A stretch of DNA of 64,000 nt from positions 53,548,872 through 53,612,871 of the forward strand of contig OW121852.1 in assembly GCA_933228895.1 (NCBI GenBank), written 5' to 3'. A program made the translations under genes and the position numbers. Positions 48,180 to 60,650 of this stretch are shown here, one piece after another (the stretch's first letter is position 1; each line of letters starts with the position of its first letter). The stretch is from Platycnemis pennipes. Taxonomy: Eukaryota > Arthropoda > Insecta > Odonata > Platycnemididae. The notes beneath the pieces were generated by a model that worked only from the letters and a program-made list of their open reading frames with translations, made no database searches and was not told where the DNA came from.

Positions 48180-49200
48180 CAACGACCTCGGACGGGAAAT
48201 AATAGGAGGAACAAGAACAAAGACGACCCAAAAATAGCTATAAAATCTTCCGTTTTATCTGACTCCTCAGGAGTCGAGTGAGAGGGGACGGGATGGACAT
48301 TACTATTTTGTATCCTCCGAACTCCAAGGCCCCAGGGAGTTTGGGGGTGGGAGTGGAGGAAAGGAAAACGCCATGGCCGCTCCCCTCTGGGCCTGTGACG
48401 AAGGGAGCATGACACGAGATAGCGAATAACTTGCAGGATTGAGAGAATGTGAGATGATGTCGAGGGGGGGACTTGGTCATTCGGTCCCGGATGTCAATGG
48501 GGGGAGGTCGGTCATTTCGTGGCCTCCACTTCCTCCCAAAACTGTGAAGAGTCGGCGATCGTGCCACTATGGGGTTGACACTAACGCACTCTCGACCACT
48601 TTATCCCCCCATCCATTACCACCTTGCCTCGATTTATACCGATTTTTACACCTTTACGACCTCCAAGTCTCGTCCCGCCTCGCCCTTCCGCCCCCCCCCT
48701 CTCTGGATCGCCCTAATGGTGACCTGTGGTCCCATCCGCCTGCGACAAGCGAACGGAACGCTCAACTCCTACCCTCCGTCGAATGCCTGCCCCACTCCAA
48801 TTTTCTATTCACTTAGCCTTCTCAACTGTCTCTTCATTCCTCACCTTGGCCTAACCCTCACTCAATAGATCCTCATAACTTGGAACTATGGTCGACGTTG
48901 GATCGGCGATCGCAGGTTTTTTGACTTTAGGACTTGCAGTTGAGGATTCAAATGCACTTTGGGTAGAGCCAACATTTAGAAGTGGCACGTGAAACCTCAT
49001 TTCCTGAATATGAATTTCCTTCTCAGCAGTTATTGTTTCTCGGCTCTCACCTTCGCATCGGCAGCTCAAGAGCAAGTCATTATAGCGTAGTTGAGCATGA
49101 CTTGGAGCGGAGCGAACAGTAGAAAATTCGCGATTTGTCACTACCCACCTCCCACCCCCCCTCCCCCCTCCCAAAAAAAACCTCTAAGCATTTATTTATG
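48180..49200. other. GC-rich island
   Basis: GC- and CpG-rich, purine-leaning at 48250-48370 and pyrimidine-rich at 48600-48790 and 49140-49185. Opposed frames of 95-125 codons are low complexity. No TATA motif was seen. Confidence 0.4.
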
Positions 49201-51004
49201 TTATAGACGCCCGGCTGAAGCAAATAAATATGATATTTTTAGCTATAAATATGCATGTACTCACATTAAATGAATATTCTATGCGTCATTCACGGGAACT
49301 GCAAGATCGTCTGGGAATCAACAATACTGCATCGCAGCCATCGGGCACAAACTTGATGGAACAGCATGGATGACAGAGACATCCTTCCACATCATTGAAT
49401 CGGGCTGCACCAATGCATGGAAATAAATATGAGACACAACAATAATACCCAATCACAAAGTCCTAGAAGCAACTTAGCAAGGGCAGAAATTGTAAGAGTA
49501 GAATAACGAAGAGATAAACTTCAACCATTTCATACCTTTCCAGCGCGGAAAACCAGGTGTAAAGCATAGTGACTGCCGAAATGAGGCGAGTGCGCTTCAG
49601 CGTAGTGAACTCGCCGCAGACCCAGGGCCGACTGCCAGAGCTGGAAGAAATTTCAAGGGGTATGATGACGTAAGACACGACGTAAATAGCTGTGGATCAG
49701 AGTACTGCATCAAATAGGGCTCTAGGAACGAAAGAGGCGGAGGTAAAAACCGTCATCTGTTTTCAGGGTAGTTTGATTTTGGCCTTTCAAAGAGGTGCAT
49801 TCCACACTTCTGTCATAAAGGCTTCGGTGTATGCTTAAAGTGGTGCATTCTACACTGAAGTCTTTCGCTTGCACTGATGCGTGTCGCCGCTCTAGTTAAA
49901 CAATCCCTAACTCCCGATTATAACTGATGGTACACCGCATTAGACACCGAGAGCGGTGAAGTTACACAGACAACGAAAGTAAGCTGAAGTCGCTAAATAG
50001 GAGAAAGCACTTATACGCAATACCGCAGTATTTCGGAAGAATTTAACTTAGGATAATTATAGCATTTTTAATCAGTGTTTTCGCACTTTTGTTTAGAAAT
50101 TCAACTGGATTAAGTTGATTATTACCGTTCCCTTCCCAAATTCACAATCCTAAATATTACTAATTCAAGGATTAAGTACTCAAATCTACAATATTTCACA
50201 CAAAGAATAATAAAATACCATAAATATTTTTGTAACCCAAAATTTAATAACTAGGATGAATTTTCAGAGGCAAAAATTTAAGCAAATCTTTCGGCGACAT
50301 TACGAATATGCATCATTTTCTCACTTCAATTTCCTAGAAATCAATAATTTAAATGTTTGTTAAACAAATTTGAGAGATCTTGATTGTAATTTTGGCATGA
50401 TGAAGGTAGCAATGCGTTGAATATCCAATACATTGGGTACACAACATACTGAACTTGAGTACAAAAAGAAGTCAACTCTTCACATATTTTGCATGTTAAC
50501 ATAAATTTGACAGTTAATTAGCCGGATAAAATGAGGAATAAACCATCAATTCTGAAGGGTCAAGATAAATTGCAAGAGGTTAAAATCAAAACATTAGAAA
50601 CACAATAAGAGCGGACTAGCATGCAGTGATCTTGATTTATTTCTCTGCGCTGAATACTGCCGAGATCTTCTCTTAAAAAATATGACTTCTAATTGGGAAA
50701 AAGATTTATGGGAAGGAGAAGAAATATTTCCTGAGATCATACTCAATCGCTCAGTGAAAGACTCACAATGTTTTATGAATCAGGTATTTGCTGACGAACG
50801 ACTCGCTGTAAAAGATGCGACCTGTATATCGCATATGAGCTACATTTACCAGAACATTACCCTAAAGAATGTCCACCACTACAGGGTGTAACATTCGGCC
50901 TGAGTCTAAGATCCAGGATAAACTAACAACATGTCTTTGTATTTGCATTCTTGCTTTGCTATTTCATCATTTTTGTCGTTAAGTTTAGACCATAATATAA
51001 TTAC
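49201..51004. other. AT-rich stretch with a short imperfect direct repeat
   Basis: GGTGCATTCCACACTTCTG (49794-49812) and GGTGCATTCTACACTGAAG (49842-49860) repeat with a 48-base period. Otherwise I see no supported feature. Confidence 0.5.
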
Positions 51005-51115
51005 TAATCCTTTTCATGCATATGTAATGCATGTTTGGTTTGAACTCACCCCCTGCCACACATCTTAATGGTGGCTGGAAGGGTTTTATGTACATGTAGA
51101 TGTGCCAGTGCATCA
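51005..51115 (-). repeat. Dispersed repeat, copy 2
   Basis: Shares with 19845-19935 the order CACCCCCTGCCACAC, GGAAGGGTTTTATGTA, CATGTAGATGTGCC. Its reverse complement (GGCAGGGGGTGAGTTC... then CATGCATTACATATGC) matches 54985-55030. This is the longest and best preserved of the three copies. The class is unknown. Confidence 0.6.
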
Positions 51116-53380
51116 CCAATTTCACCGCCCCTTGATTCATTGTTAGGGCAATATTTCTTTCTTCAAAAAGAAAATCCAAACATGGATTATAAATAGTAGA
51201 ATATCCCATTTCAGCAATCAAAGGCCCTCCCTACCCTTGCTTCTTCACTCTCAGCATTCTGTTTCCCACCTTACCTCAGCCTCTTATTCATCCAATCCTC
51301 ATTTCCATTTTTTCACACTTTCTTATCTTGGCCGATCGACGCCATGAATCATGCTGACTTTTCTTTGAATAAGTAACTCATGGATTTGCATTGACTTCGG
51401 CCAGTCTTGCTAGAAAGAAAGCGCGGAATACCGGTAGAATTTGAAATAATGGCTGAAAGCCATTTCACTAGTGTTGTTGGTATTCAGCTGCTCTAAGTCA
51501 GGTTTTCCTTGAAAATTTCTGAACAGCTTTCCGGCTCTGAGTATAATCGTAGCAATTTATATTCTTCAATTCTTTCTTTAGTTTATGATCTTTTCTTTCT
51601 TTATCTAAAATTCCACTCCTTTCACTTCTTCCCTATTTCAGCATTCTTCTTTCATCACAGATTTCACGTGATTTCAGATTTCGATTTGAACTGTCGGTCA
51701 ACTCAATGCGGTATTTTTCCATCTCTGTACAATTGCAATCTCGGAGATAAAATTATGTTTTCTGTTCCATGCATTCTTTTAAGATTATTGCAACGCAACC
51801 GAATTTTGGCCTCTTGTCATATTCCCCGGTCTTAGATTACCACTATCACCACGATTCCTTTACCATATTAGTTCCACGCCTAAGCTTTTTAAGCTTTAAT
51901 TCGTCACATATTTTAACCAAAACTGCTCTATGAAACATCTTCCCAACAATTTACTCCAATTCACGAAATGGTCCTTTCTTGATTCATGCCTTCCTTATTG
52001 TTAAAATCAAAAATTACATTCTAGTTCACTCCGCTATTCTCTGATGATGTTCACATATTCGTATCACAATACTTAGTAGTATCCATATATCTTAATCTTG
52101 ATTTAGATTTTGTTCTAAATATTCCTACAATTTTGAGGAATTAAAATACTATTGATTCCGTATCCTGGCTTTCATTTCCCTCATCAATTTTAAAACAATT
52201 CCTTCCACCATTTCAAAAACAAAGAAAAGAAAAATTCATCGTATTCCTAATCCTTACACAGAATAGGGTGCCATAGCGGCAATAGTTGCATTTAGTGTAC
52301 CACTCTGTGTGGTCTTCAGGCAGATTTTTCTTTCCTTTTGGCAACGAATATGAAAGTTTCCCGTAAGTGACTTTAGTAGGGCACGCATAAAATTGGAATG
52401 AAGGCAGAAAAACTTAAGGGAATATTCCGCGAGGAAGAAAAGGGATAGTCAATAGGACAAATGAAGAAGGACGTGAAAGAGAAAACCTATCAAGGCATGA
52501 AGGAATTATCACTGAAATGATACTTAAATTTGATATTTTTTCTGGAAGCAGGTTCTTGTCACGACCTTATTATTTTTTAGGCATAATTCTATTTTGGACA
52601 TATTTTTAAGAAGGCCTATCTTTGATCTGCAAATCTCAAATACTCTGTTAGTTCTCAGAATCTAGAATTTGGTTGTGAAACTCTGACCACAGTTTTCATT
52701 AGAACCTCCTATCGTCTTCCGGCTTCAGTGAATAGATTTAATATTAAAGTTTATTTTCCAAAATATTCTCTCAATATTTCATAATATTATATCTTCTATA
52801 AGGATATAAGATTCAAAGTTCTAGCAAAGTTCTAGCAAAGTTCTAGTCTAGGTCTGTGTGAATGTGAGAAGAACTATTTTCTTTAGAGATATGGATGTGA
52901 TGAAAACCTGAGTATGTTAGGTGGAGGAAGAGGGAGCTAATTAGTAGCAAAGCGCGTCATGGTGGACAGGTTGGAAACGAATTGGCCTGGCAACCCAAAT
53001 GCATCGTGTTAAAATTCTATCCAAGGTACACATATTGTGTTTTCCCTTTAGAAGGAGACATTAGAAGGAGGCAACAAAGTGGATATAGGAAGTACTGAGA
53101 GATACGACACTCTGGTTAGGGTAATAAACAAGAGAATTGGGGTACATTGGCTGTGACGGTGTAGGATGAGTTCTCCAGACACCATGAAGACAGACTGGAG
53201 ATAAGGTGAGGGGTTCAACAGAAAAAAGAGCTGATTGGAAAGGAGGAAACGAACTAAATAACGAGCCCCTGGCAGAGACTATCCGTAAACCGATCAGTGT
53301 TGGTGGAATACTTATTAATGAAAATGAATTTTTTCAATCCCAAATAAATCGAATTCACAGCGCTCCATTTTTCGCACCTT
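51116..53380. other. AT-rich, pyrimidine-leaning stretch with short tandem repeat
   Basis: CAAAGTTCTAG is repeated three times exactly (52814-52846, 11-base unit). The 51240-52250 segment is T/C-rich on the plus strand. I could not identify antisense retroelement blocks in it. Confidence 0.5.
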
Positions 53381-53760
53381 CCCACTATCTAATTGCATTG
53401 TCTCACGCTCGTCAATTTTCCTCCCATTCGCTGTGTTTTTCCCACATTCGTTACACTCCTAAGTCCTCCAAGGTCTCCATCTGGGATCACCACTCTTTCC
53501 TCTGCCCCCCTCTCACTCCCTCCTCCTTCTCCAGTTATCTCCTCTTACCTCTTACAGTAATGTCTTCGCGGGAGTGGAGTTGGAGGCAGTTAGGGGGAGG
53601 ATCAAAAGATGGCGTTGTATTCGAGACTAGCGAAGGATGACAAGTGGAATGGAAAGGAGACGGTGAAGGATAAAAAGGAACGGGGAAGGGGATTATGCGA
53701 AGACGGCGGCCGTATAAATACGCCATATTGCGACGGCGGTAGCGAACCTCTTTGCTCACC
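53381..53760. promoter_or_regulatory. GC island with TATA-like core
   Basis: Pyrimidine-rich to about 53550, then purine-rich to 53700, then CGTATAAATACG (TATAAATA at 53713-53720) flanked on both sides by GACGGCGG. A TATA element between two CpG-rich GACGGCGG repeats looks like a core promoter, with orientation ambiguous because the TATA sequence is near-palindromic. Frames of 144 (plus) and 154 (minus) codons here are composition-driven. No downstream gene is recognised. Confidence 0.3.
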
Positions 53761-54969
53761 CACCTGATTGATGCGTCCACATTCTTTCTTGACGGAAAAA
53801 CCAAGATGAATTTGTCAACCTCCTTCACCCTCCATCCATCCAGTCTCTCCACTCCTTGCCCATTATTCTCTTTCCTTCCTTTCTCTATGCCCCTCACCTC
53901 TCCTCGCCTAGACTCTACCTCTTTTACCGTAATGTAAATCCAGGAATTTTTGACTTTGAACGCCTGGTTTTCCAAATCTGAAACATTAGTTGGGTTCACA
54001 GTCTCCTCATAGGATTCTCACACAGACATCCATAGTATTAATTTTCCCAATTGAATCGCATTAAACAACGTCCCATGAATCCTGAGGTTTCCTAAGTTAC
54101 AGTTCTGCGTCAAACTCAATGAGCATGGTATCATCAATGAAGTTGTTAAATATTTGATTAAATGTGAACTCCCAAATATTTGGATACCGTGATTGCAATA
54201 TGCCAACTCAAATACCTAAATACAGGATGATCAAGCCTGTTCTCAAAATGTACTTTTTTAACAATGTTTCCGTTGTTTGTTTAGGAAGAAGCCTAATAGA
54301 ATGCCTACTATTTGAGCTCAGTGACATAAAGAACGTTATAAACTTCAAATTACATTACAGTCTATTAAAAATTGACGATTTGCAAATGGCAGAAAAAAGA
54401 AATACTATTTCTTATTTAACTTTCTAGCTATCTTAATATTTAATGATGTATTAAGAGTGCGGAATAAATGATTTTTAGTGAATTTCAAATGACAACGTAA
54501 TGAGATAAACCTGTTGAGCATCATGAGGTTAGTTAGTGGCAAGTTTAACGTAGTCCATAGGCGATTTTAAGTCCATCCAATTAACTATCTTCTATATGAA
54601 ACTTCAATTTTCCACTCTATTGAAGAGGGTTCGGAAAGAGCACTCATCATTATTAGATTTCATTAATAAATAAAAAACAATATAAAACCATCATTGTCGG
54701 GTTTGAATCATGAAAGATACAAATATGAGGCAAAAGATTAAGAAATAAATTTATATGAATGTTAGCTTTTTACACCAAGCATTGGTGATGATGAAGAGGA
54801 GTCCCTTCTAAAAGATAAGTATTTATATCCATGGCAGCCCTCTATGTATTAATTAAAAGTAACAACAATTTGGGGGTGTATATTACCGTATTTATATACA
54901 TACTGTATGCACAAGAATTATCAGTTAGAATTATCAGTTTTGATTACTGCTCACACTTTCTACTTATTT
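53761..54969. other. Non-coding stretch
   Basis: Pyrimidine-rich to about 53925, then AT-rich. No supported feature. Confidence 0.5.
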
Positions 54970-55035
54970 ATCTTCATTTTACACGGTAAGTCGCCATAGG
55001 CAGGGGGTGATTCTATACCAGGTATGCAATGTATC
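54970..55035 (+). repeat. Dispersed repeat, copy 3 (inverted, partial)
   Basis: GCCATAGGCAGGGGGTGATT and a following GTATGCAATGTAT match the reverse complement of 51010-51080 (GGCAGGGGGTGAGTTC, CATGCATTACATAT). Only the conserved end is present, with several changes. Confidence 0.45.
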
Positions 55036-55399
55036 GCACGAAAAAAAATTAAAACATGTCTTAAAGTAAGGCTCATCAAAAAAGACATTTAAAGATGCTA
55101 ATTTATGAAAGCAATGTTGTGTCGTCTGTAAAATGCAGGGAAGTCTACTCTCCGCAATTATCTCAATAGCGCAAAATTACGTAGTTACGTAAACCTCCGG
55201 AGGGAATGTAAATCTAAATTTGAACGGACAGGGCTCTATTTCAGGAATAAAGTAATTTTCATAGTCTGCTAGACGGTTTGATACCGTCCACTTGTGAGTG
55301 GTGTCGGGTAATACTGTAAGGAACGACTGTAATAAAACGCGCCTACTTCTGGGAATGCTCAAAACCCTTTGGGACTACGAAGGTTAGCGTGAAAATAAA
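55036..55399. other. AT-rich non-coding stretch
   Basis: No supported feature. Confidence 0.5.
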
Positions 55400-55990
55400 A
55401 ACGACGACCCTTCCATTTTACCTCCACGCTCCCCCACCATCCTCACCCTGGCCGCGTCATCCTCATCATTTACCTCTTACCTTGCCCTTAGGTACACGTG
55501 CGCGGAATAAAACGTCCAAATAGCGCGCGACACCAGCGCCCCTGGCGGCCCCTTTCTCATGCGGCTCACCCTATCTGTCACGGCGGTGTTAAGAAGACAA
55601 GAGAGGACGAACCTGATGGGAACGGAGAGTTGAGCAGGAGAGAGGAGGAAAAGAAAGAGAGTGGCTCGCTGGCGTGAGGGGGTGGTGGCACAAAGAGAAG
55701 TCTCTCTGGTTGCCGAAAGATTTTCTCCCAACACTCCCGAGTCCTTCTCACTAACGCGCGGTCGGCCAGGAGCAATCATTATCCGTCCCGCTGCTAAATA
55801 AATCACGGAGACGCACCAGCGGCGGTGAGCTTATTCCCGAAACTGCGGAGGAACGCGGAGAGGTGAGCCGAGGTTGAATTTCTGTCGAGGTGACGTTAAA
55901 AACGACCGCGCGCGGTTCTAGCATTCCGTTGCCTACGAGACGGGCGGATAGCGTGGACCGAGCGGCCCGTTGGAGCGTGAGAGTAGGATA
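55400..55990. other. CpG-rich island
   Basis: One of the most CpG-dense blocks in the window, for example CGCGCGACACC near 55524 and GACCGCGCGCGGTTC near 55903. It is less purine/pyrimidine-skewed than the other islands. A 109-codon minus frame (55477-55806) lacks a recognised domain. A CpG-rich promoter or first exon is possible, but no TATA or coding signal was found. Confidence 0.4.
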
Positions 55991-57589
55991 TTTCGACTGA
56001 TGTGACGAATTATCAGCTCCATTATGACCAATGTCTCAGTGTCTCCTTGCTCGTCAAAGTAAAACTGCCGTGTCATGCACTTTTCGCTGCTTTCACGAAC
56101 GAGAAGCATGTTTCAGCATTTTTTACTTGACGTGAAATGAATAAGGTGGATTAGCGACTGTTTTCGTTTCCCTAACCCTTTAAATCCCTAATACTGGCGC
56201 TATTAATATGCAGCTACAAAATATTCTTGTGCCTCCAAAAGCACATCATTTATTTCATTGTAGTAACACAGTCGACGTCTAAAAGTATTCAGCGAATGGT
56301 ATATAACGAATCCGACAAAAATAACCCGTAGTGCAGTAACTCAGGTAGGATGCGTACTTAGTGGGCACATGCAAAAGAGAATCATTTTATGGAAATAATG
56401 CATAAATGGTGCACAAGTAAAATCTTTTCTATGTACAATAAGGACGTGAGGCACGCGTTCTCCATTACATCTTTGGTGGTTGGAATTTTTCAGATGGTTC
56501 CAAAGGACATGAGAGATTTAATTAATGAATACGGAAATGATTAGCAGAACAGCACTTTAAAACACGGTAGAAAGGCGTTATTTTCCTATACTTAGTAATT
56601 AGGACAAAAAATAAAAGGAAGCAAAAAGGCGGTGTTTTACCATATTTAACCGCACAAGAAATCAAGCCATGCCATGGTCATTCATAAATGGGAATAAATA
56701 GGATATCTAAAATATAAAATCTTAAATACTTGTGTTATCGATAAATATAGCTGAGAGAAAACTTTGCACTTCCTCTGATTTATTTTTCTTAAAATTAATT
56801 CTATTGTACATGAATTGAAGCAGGTAAACGTTTGGGATATAAAACGAGCTCTTTTTTGAAGATCGAAAAGGGAATCTAATTGATAGTTAAAGGCAATTCT
56901 TCCGTGTATGTCTGGAAACGCTATCGATTAATAATTTTTTAAATCTAAAACTGTTTCTACTCTGTGCTTAGCTAATGAATCCGATATATAATGAATATAG
57001 ATATTCAATAAATATAGATTTCATTTATGAATTAATATATTTGACAAATGAGGGAATACAAGACCAACCAGTGTAATAAATACCACAGATTTTCTAACTG
57101 AATGGTAAGATATTCAACGTCACAGAAACAACTGCATAATAAACCAATCAATAAAGAAGTCCATTGACTATTCATAAGACGGCAACAATTATTTAATTAA
57201 TAACAGATAAGATAAATTTACAATGCCGGCATTGATTGGCAATAAATTGCAAGATAGGCGTTGATTAGCAGTGAAAATTATTAATCAACTTTCGTTTATG
57301 ACGATAACTCAACCAAGTGAGGGGTCAAAACCATAATTTTCGATATGGGCATTATAGTCGCATATTATGCTAATGGGCGGAAAAACTTAAACATGAAAGA
57401 CCTCGAATTACTCCCTCACCAACCCGAATCACATGTCGTCATCGATAACGAAAAGCACTCTAAATGCCCGAGCTTGAAAGCATAAAAAGTGGATAATAAA
57501 GGGAAGAAGAGGTAAGAAAAGATATAGGGAAGACAACAGGGAGAATTGCAGGAAACAACGCATATTTAGGGGTGGTCAGCGTAGACGTG
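55991..57589. other. AT-rich non-coding stretch
   Basis: No supported feature. Confidence 0.5.
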
Positions 57590-58720
57590 ACATCATTTAT
57601 AGAGAGTAAAATGTAAGTCCGAAGTAGGAGCGAAGGGGCGAAACTTTGAAGTGTGGGAAGAAGTAAAGGTTCTGAGATGAATAGCGGTGGGTGTGAGCAT
57701 CAGTACTGCTATATATGTGAGGTGGGAAGGGGCGGAGATGAAATGAAAAGAAAAAGAAAGGAAAGGTAAAGAGGACGGGGTTGAGGGGTCGCACATAAGC
57801 CGAGTTTAGAATGAAAATGGCAAGGAGAACTGGAGAAGGGAGAAAGATAAAAGTTAGAGAGGGAGGAAGAAGTTTTCTTCTTTAAAAAAGGAGGGTAAGC
57901 AGGGATGAGGAGAATGGCATGGTGAGAACGGAAGGAGAGAGGTATTTTTAACGCGTTATTTTTTTCCAGTGTGGGTTTGGTCAAAAAAGAAGGGGCGAGG
58001 AGGAGAATAGGGTATGGGGATAAAAAAATGGTGGTGGGAAGGGTGATTTCATTCGTCTTTTCTTTTTTTTAGTGGGCGAGCAAGAATTCGAGAATCCTCG
58101 ATGTTGAGCCAGCTCCGCGGGTGGCGGAACAGCCATTCCGACACCGTCGTCAAACGGCGCCCAGAGCGAGAGCAATATTCACCTCACGTCCCATTTTATT
58201 TCCCTCTCCCCTTTGCCATCCGCTACCCAAACATCTCCCCTCTCTCTCCCACTCCCTTTCCACTCCTTTCCCTCCTAGCAGCGCCTCACCCCTACCTTAC
58301 TATCGTCCCTCTCCTCCAGGCCGATAAAAGCCTCTCGACTGGGGCGATAATTCCGAAGGTGGTAAACCCCAATGAGCCCCCTCCCCCCCCCCCCCCCCAC
58401 ATTTCCCCTCCTCTCCTTCCCACTCCAAAACTCCCTAACCATCCCTGCTCACCCCAGTCCGCTGGATTTATACATCCCCCACCGCTCGCAACTCCCTTTC
58501 ACTCCTCCCCTCTAATTCAACCCATGGAAACACAGCGATCGCCGAGAATATGTAGGTGGTATGGCTCAAAAAATAGGAAGATGGGAGAAAATGATTTGGT
58601 TTACCAAGAGGTTCAATCCCTCTCACTACCGTTTTCTCACTCATACCCCGTCTTTTCCTTGGGGGGTTGCGCGAGTTTAGCGCTAGCATTAAAACGGCTT
58701 GCGCGCTAGCGTTTAAGAAG
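57590..58720. other. Large polypurine-to-polypyrimidine switch island
   Basis: Plus strand is almost purely purine-rich at about 57600-58050 (GGAAGG, GAGGAAGA runs), switches within about 130 bases, and is pyrimidine-rich at 58180-58520, including a 16-C homopolymer (58383-58398). Frames of up to 202 codons (58101-58709, plus) arise from stop depletion and are Pro/Ser/Leu-rich. The mirrored bias either side of about 58100 is striking; its biological meaning is not shown by the sequence. Confidence 0.55.
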
Positions 58721-60506
58721 CATAAACCACGGAGACTATAAAGAAGGAGGAATAGAGTTACCTCAAGCGGCAATAATTTTCTTCCTCTCCCCTCTCATTG
58801 CTGAGGATGAATATACCTTTTTCATCAAACGGCATTTTTCCGAATAAAACCCAAGTAATTACTGTAAAACAAGCCAAAGGAGAATGCCTCTCTAAGACAA
58901 GGAGAAATCACCCGAGTGTCTTCTTCTGAGTCTCTCCCACCTTGTTCCCAACTTACGTTCATTACCTCAGTCTAAACAGCTCCGAGTTTACGTCCCTTTT
59001 GCTCCCATTCAGTTGGAAGATTTTAGTTTTGAAATCAGAGATGGGAGACTGAATCCGTGAGCCTCCATTTTTTTCAGGGAAAGAAAACAACTCATGGCTC
59101 CCAGGAAATTTTGAGTTCGGTCATTTTTTATTTCGTGATAGGAATAAAATGTTCATAATCTCATCATTATGTATCACTCTTTTCCGTTATACAATGCTAG
59201 GTTACGGAGATACATAAATATAAGCTCAGTATCACATTTTAAGATACAGCAGTCATCGCACACTGTTCGTTCAGTTAATTATTCTACTGATATTCTATCT
59301 CAGAATTGCATATCGCCACGAGTTCTTTTCTGACACATAGGTTTAGGTACTCGTCTAAATAAATATCGCAATGAGAATGAGGATATTAATTAGATTTTAA
59401 AAATAACTTGTGATAGCAGGAGTATGCTCTGACAGATCCAAAGAGAAAAAATTTTGAGTCAGGCCTTGAGACTGTAAAACACGCTATGATGAATGCAAGG
59501 AAATTTTGAATCACATTAGGTTGCTTTATTTGATGAAAGGAATCCCTCACCAAACAGCTGTCAATTATTAGCCTGCCGATTACTACACATCAACAAACCA
59601 ACAGCTTCGGGGGCCACAACAGAGGCAATACAGCGAAGTAATTACTTCCTTGATACTGAACCGCAAACAGATTTCAGATATTAATGGGTATCCGTCATCC
59701 TACTCACCTTACTTCTAGTATTTACTTCCCTAGTTGCAATTCTTCAAATTGTCCAAACAATTCGGAGTTTCGGAAATTCCAGGCGAGATGTTGTCCCTCC
59801 ATTTCATAGTCTTGGGGGATATACCACAGACTATATTTCATATAACCTACGGTTGGGTCACCAAAATACCGATCGATACCAGTCAATATTTATGTCCTCA
59901 GGCAATTTATATACAAGAGTAGATGCTGTTGTTTTTCCCCAAATGAATTGCATTTAGATATTAGTCACTGTGCACCTATTAATGTTTTTCATACGTGCTT
60001 ACCTTGATTCATTATCACCGCGGTACTTCACGAATTTAAGTGTTTTTATTTTATCTCACTGCGCAGAGGAAGAACGTCTATAAATATTTTCGACCGATAT
60101 TAATATGAAAATCAGTATTCATCAATTTGCAGTGATCATGCTCAAGTAATAGCATTTTTCTTTTCGAAGCATCACCAGATAATTTATGTGATCTAGTGAA
60201 TATCAAGCCTTCCATAATATATTGAATATAATCAGTAGCTCATATGCAATAAAGAGACTTTTGGTTATCTTCAGTTCATATATCTAGCAAACCGAATTCC
60301 GTCCATGAGCATTCGTTACTCGGGAAAAATCCGCGGGAGAGCGGGATAAATCGTGCGAGAATTGATTGAACCTTAAAAAAGCGTATTGGGCGTTTCAATG
60401 ATAAAAATAATTGAAGAAAAGTGCTTTGCTATACTAATATTATAGCTAGACCATGTGTTTAGATAAATACATGATTGGAGAATAAGCATTTGTAAAGATA
60501 CGATTC
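58721..60506. other. AT-rich non-coding stretch
   Basis: No supported feature. Confidence 0.5.
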
Positions 60507-60650
60507 ATTAATTATATAATTAAATACTTTTTTCCACATTAAATTTAATAGATCTCATGGCCCAGGTTTCGCGCATTGCAATTCGCGACCCTGGTCGTGA
60601 GAGCAAATACATTATATGTAAAAAACAAAGTATTTAATTATGTAATTATG
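60507..60650. repeat. 144-bp imperfect foldback
   Basis: The left arm (CATTAATTATATAATTAAAT then ACTTTTTT...) pairs with the right arm ending ...AAGTATTTAATTATGTAATT, and the pairing continues inward to CTCATGGCCCAGGTTTCGCG against CGCGACCCTGGTCGTGAG around a 10-base centre (CATTGCAATT). Pairing is imperfect but spans the whole unit. It resembles a small foldback/MITE or a hairpin RNA source. No target duplication was identified. Confidence 0.7.

Noticed and set aside
51240..52260. T/C-rich segment considered as an antisense retroelement
   Set aside because: Minus-strand translation gave no recognisable reverse transcriptase or endonuclease block.
53206..53999. Overlapping 144-codon (plus) and 154-codon (minus) frames
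   Set aside because: They share the same island and neither shows a known domain.
58101..58709. 202-codon plus-strand open frame
   Set aside because: It lies in a polypyrimidine tract including a 16-C run that encodes a proline stretch; no recognisable protein family.
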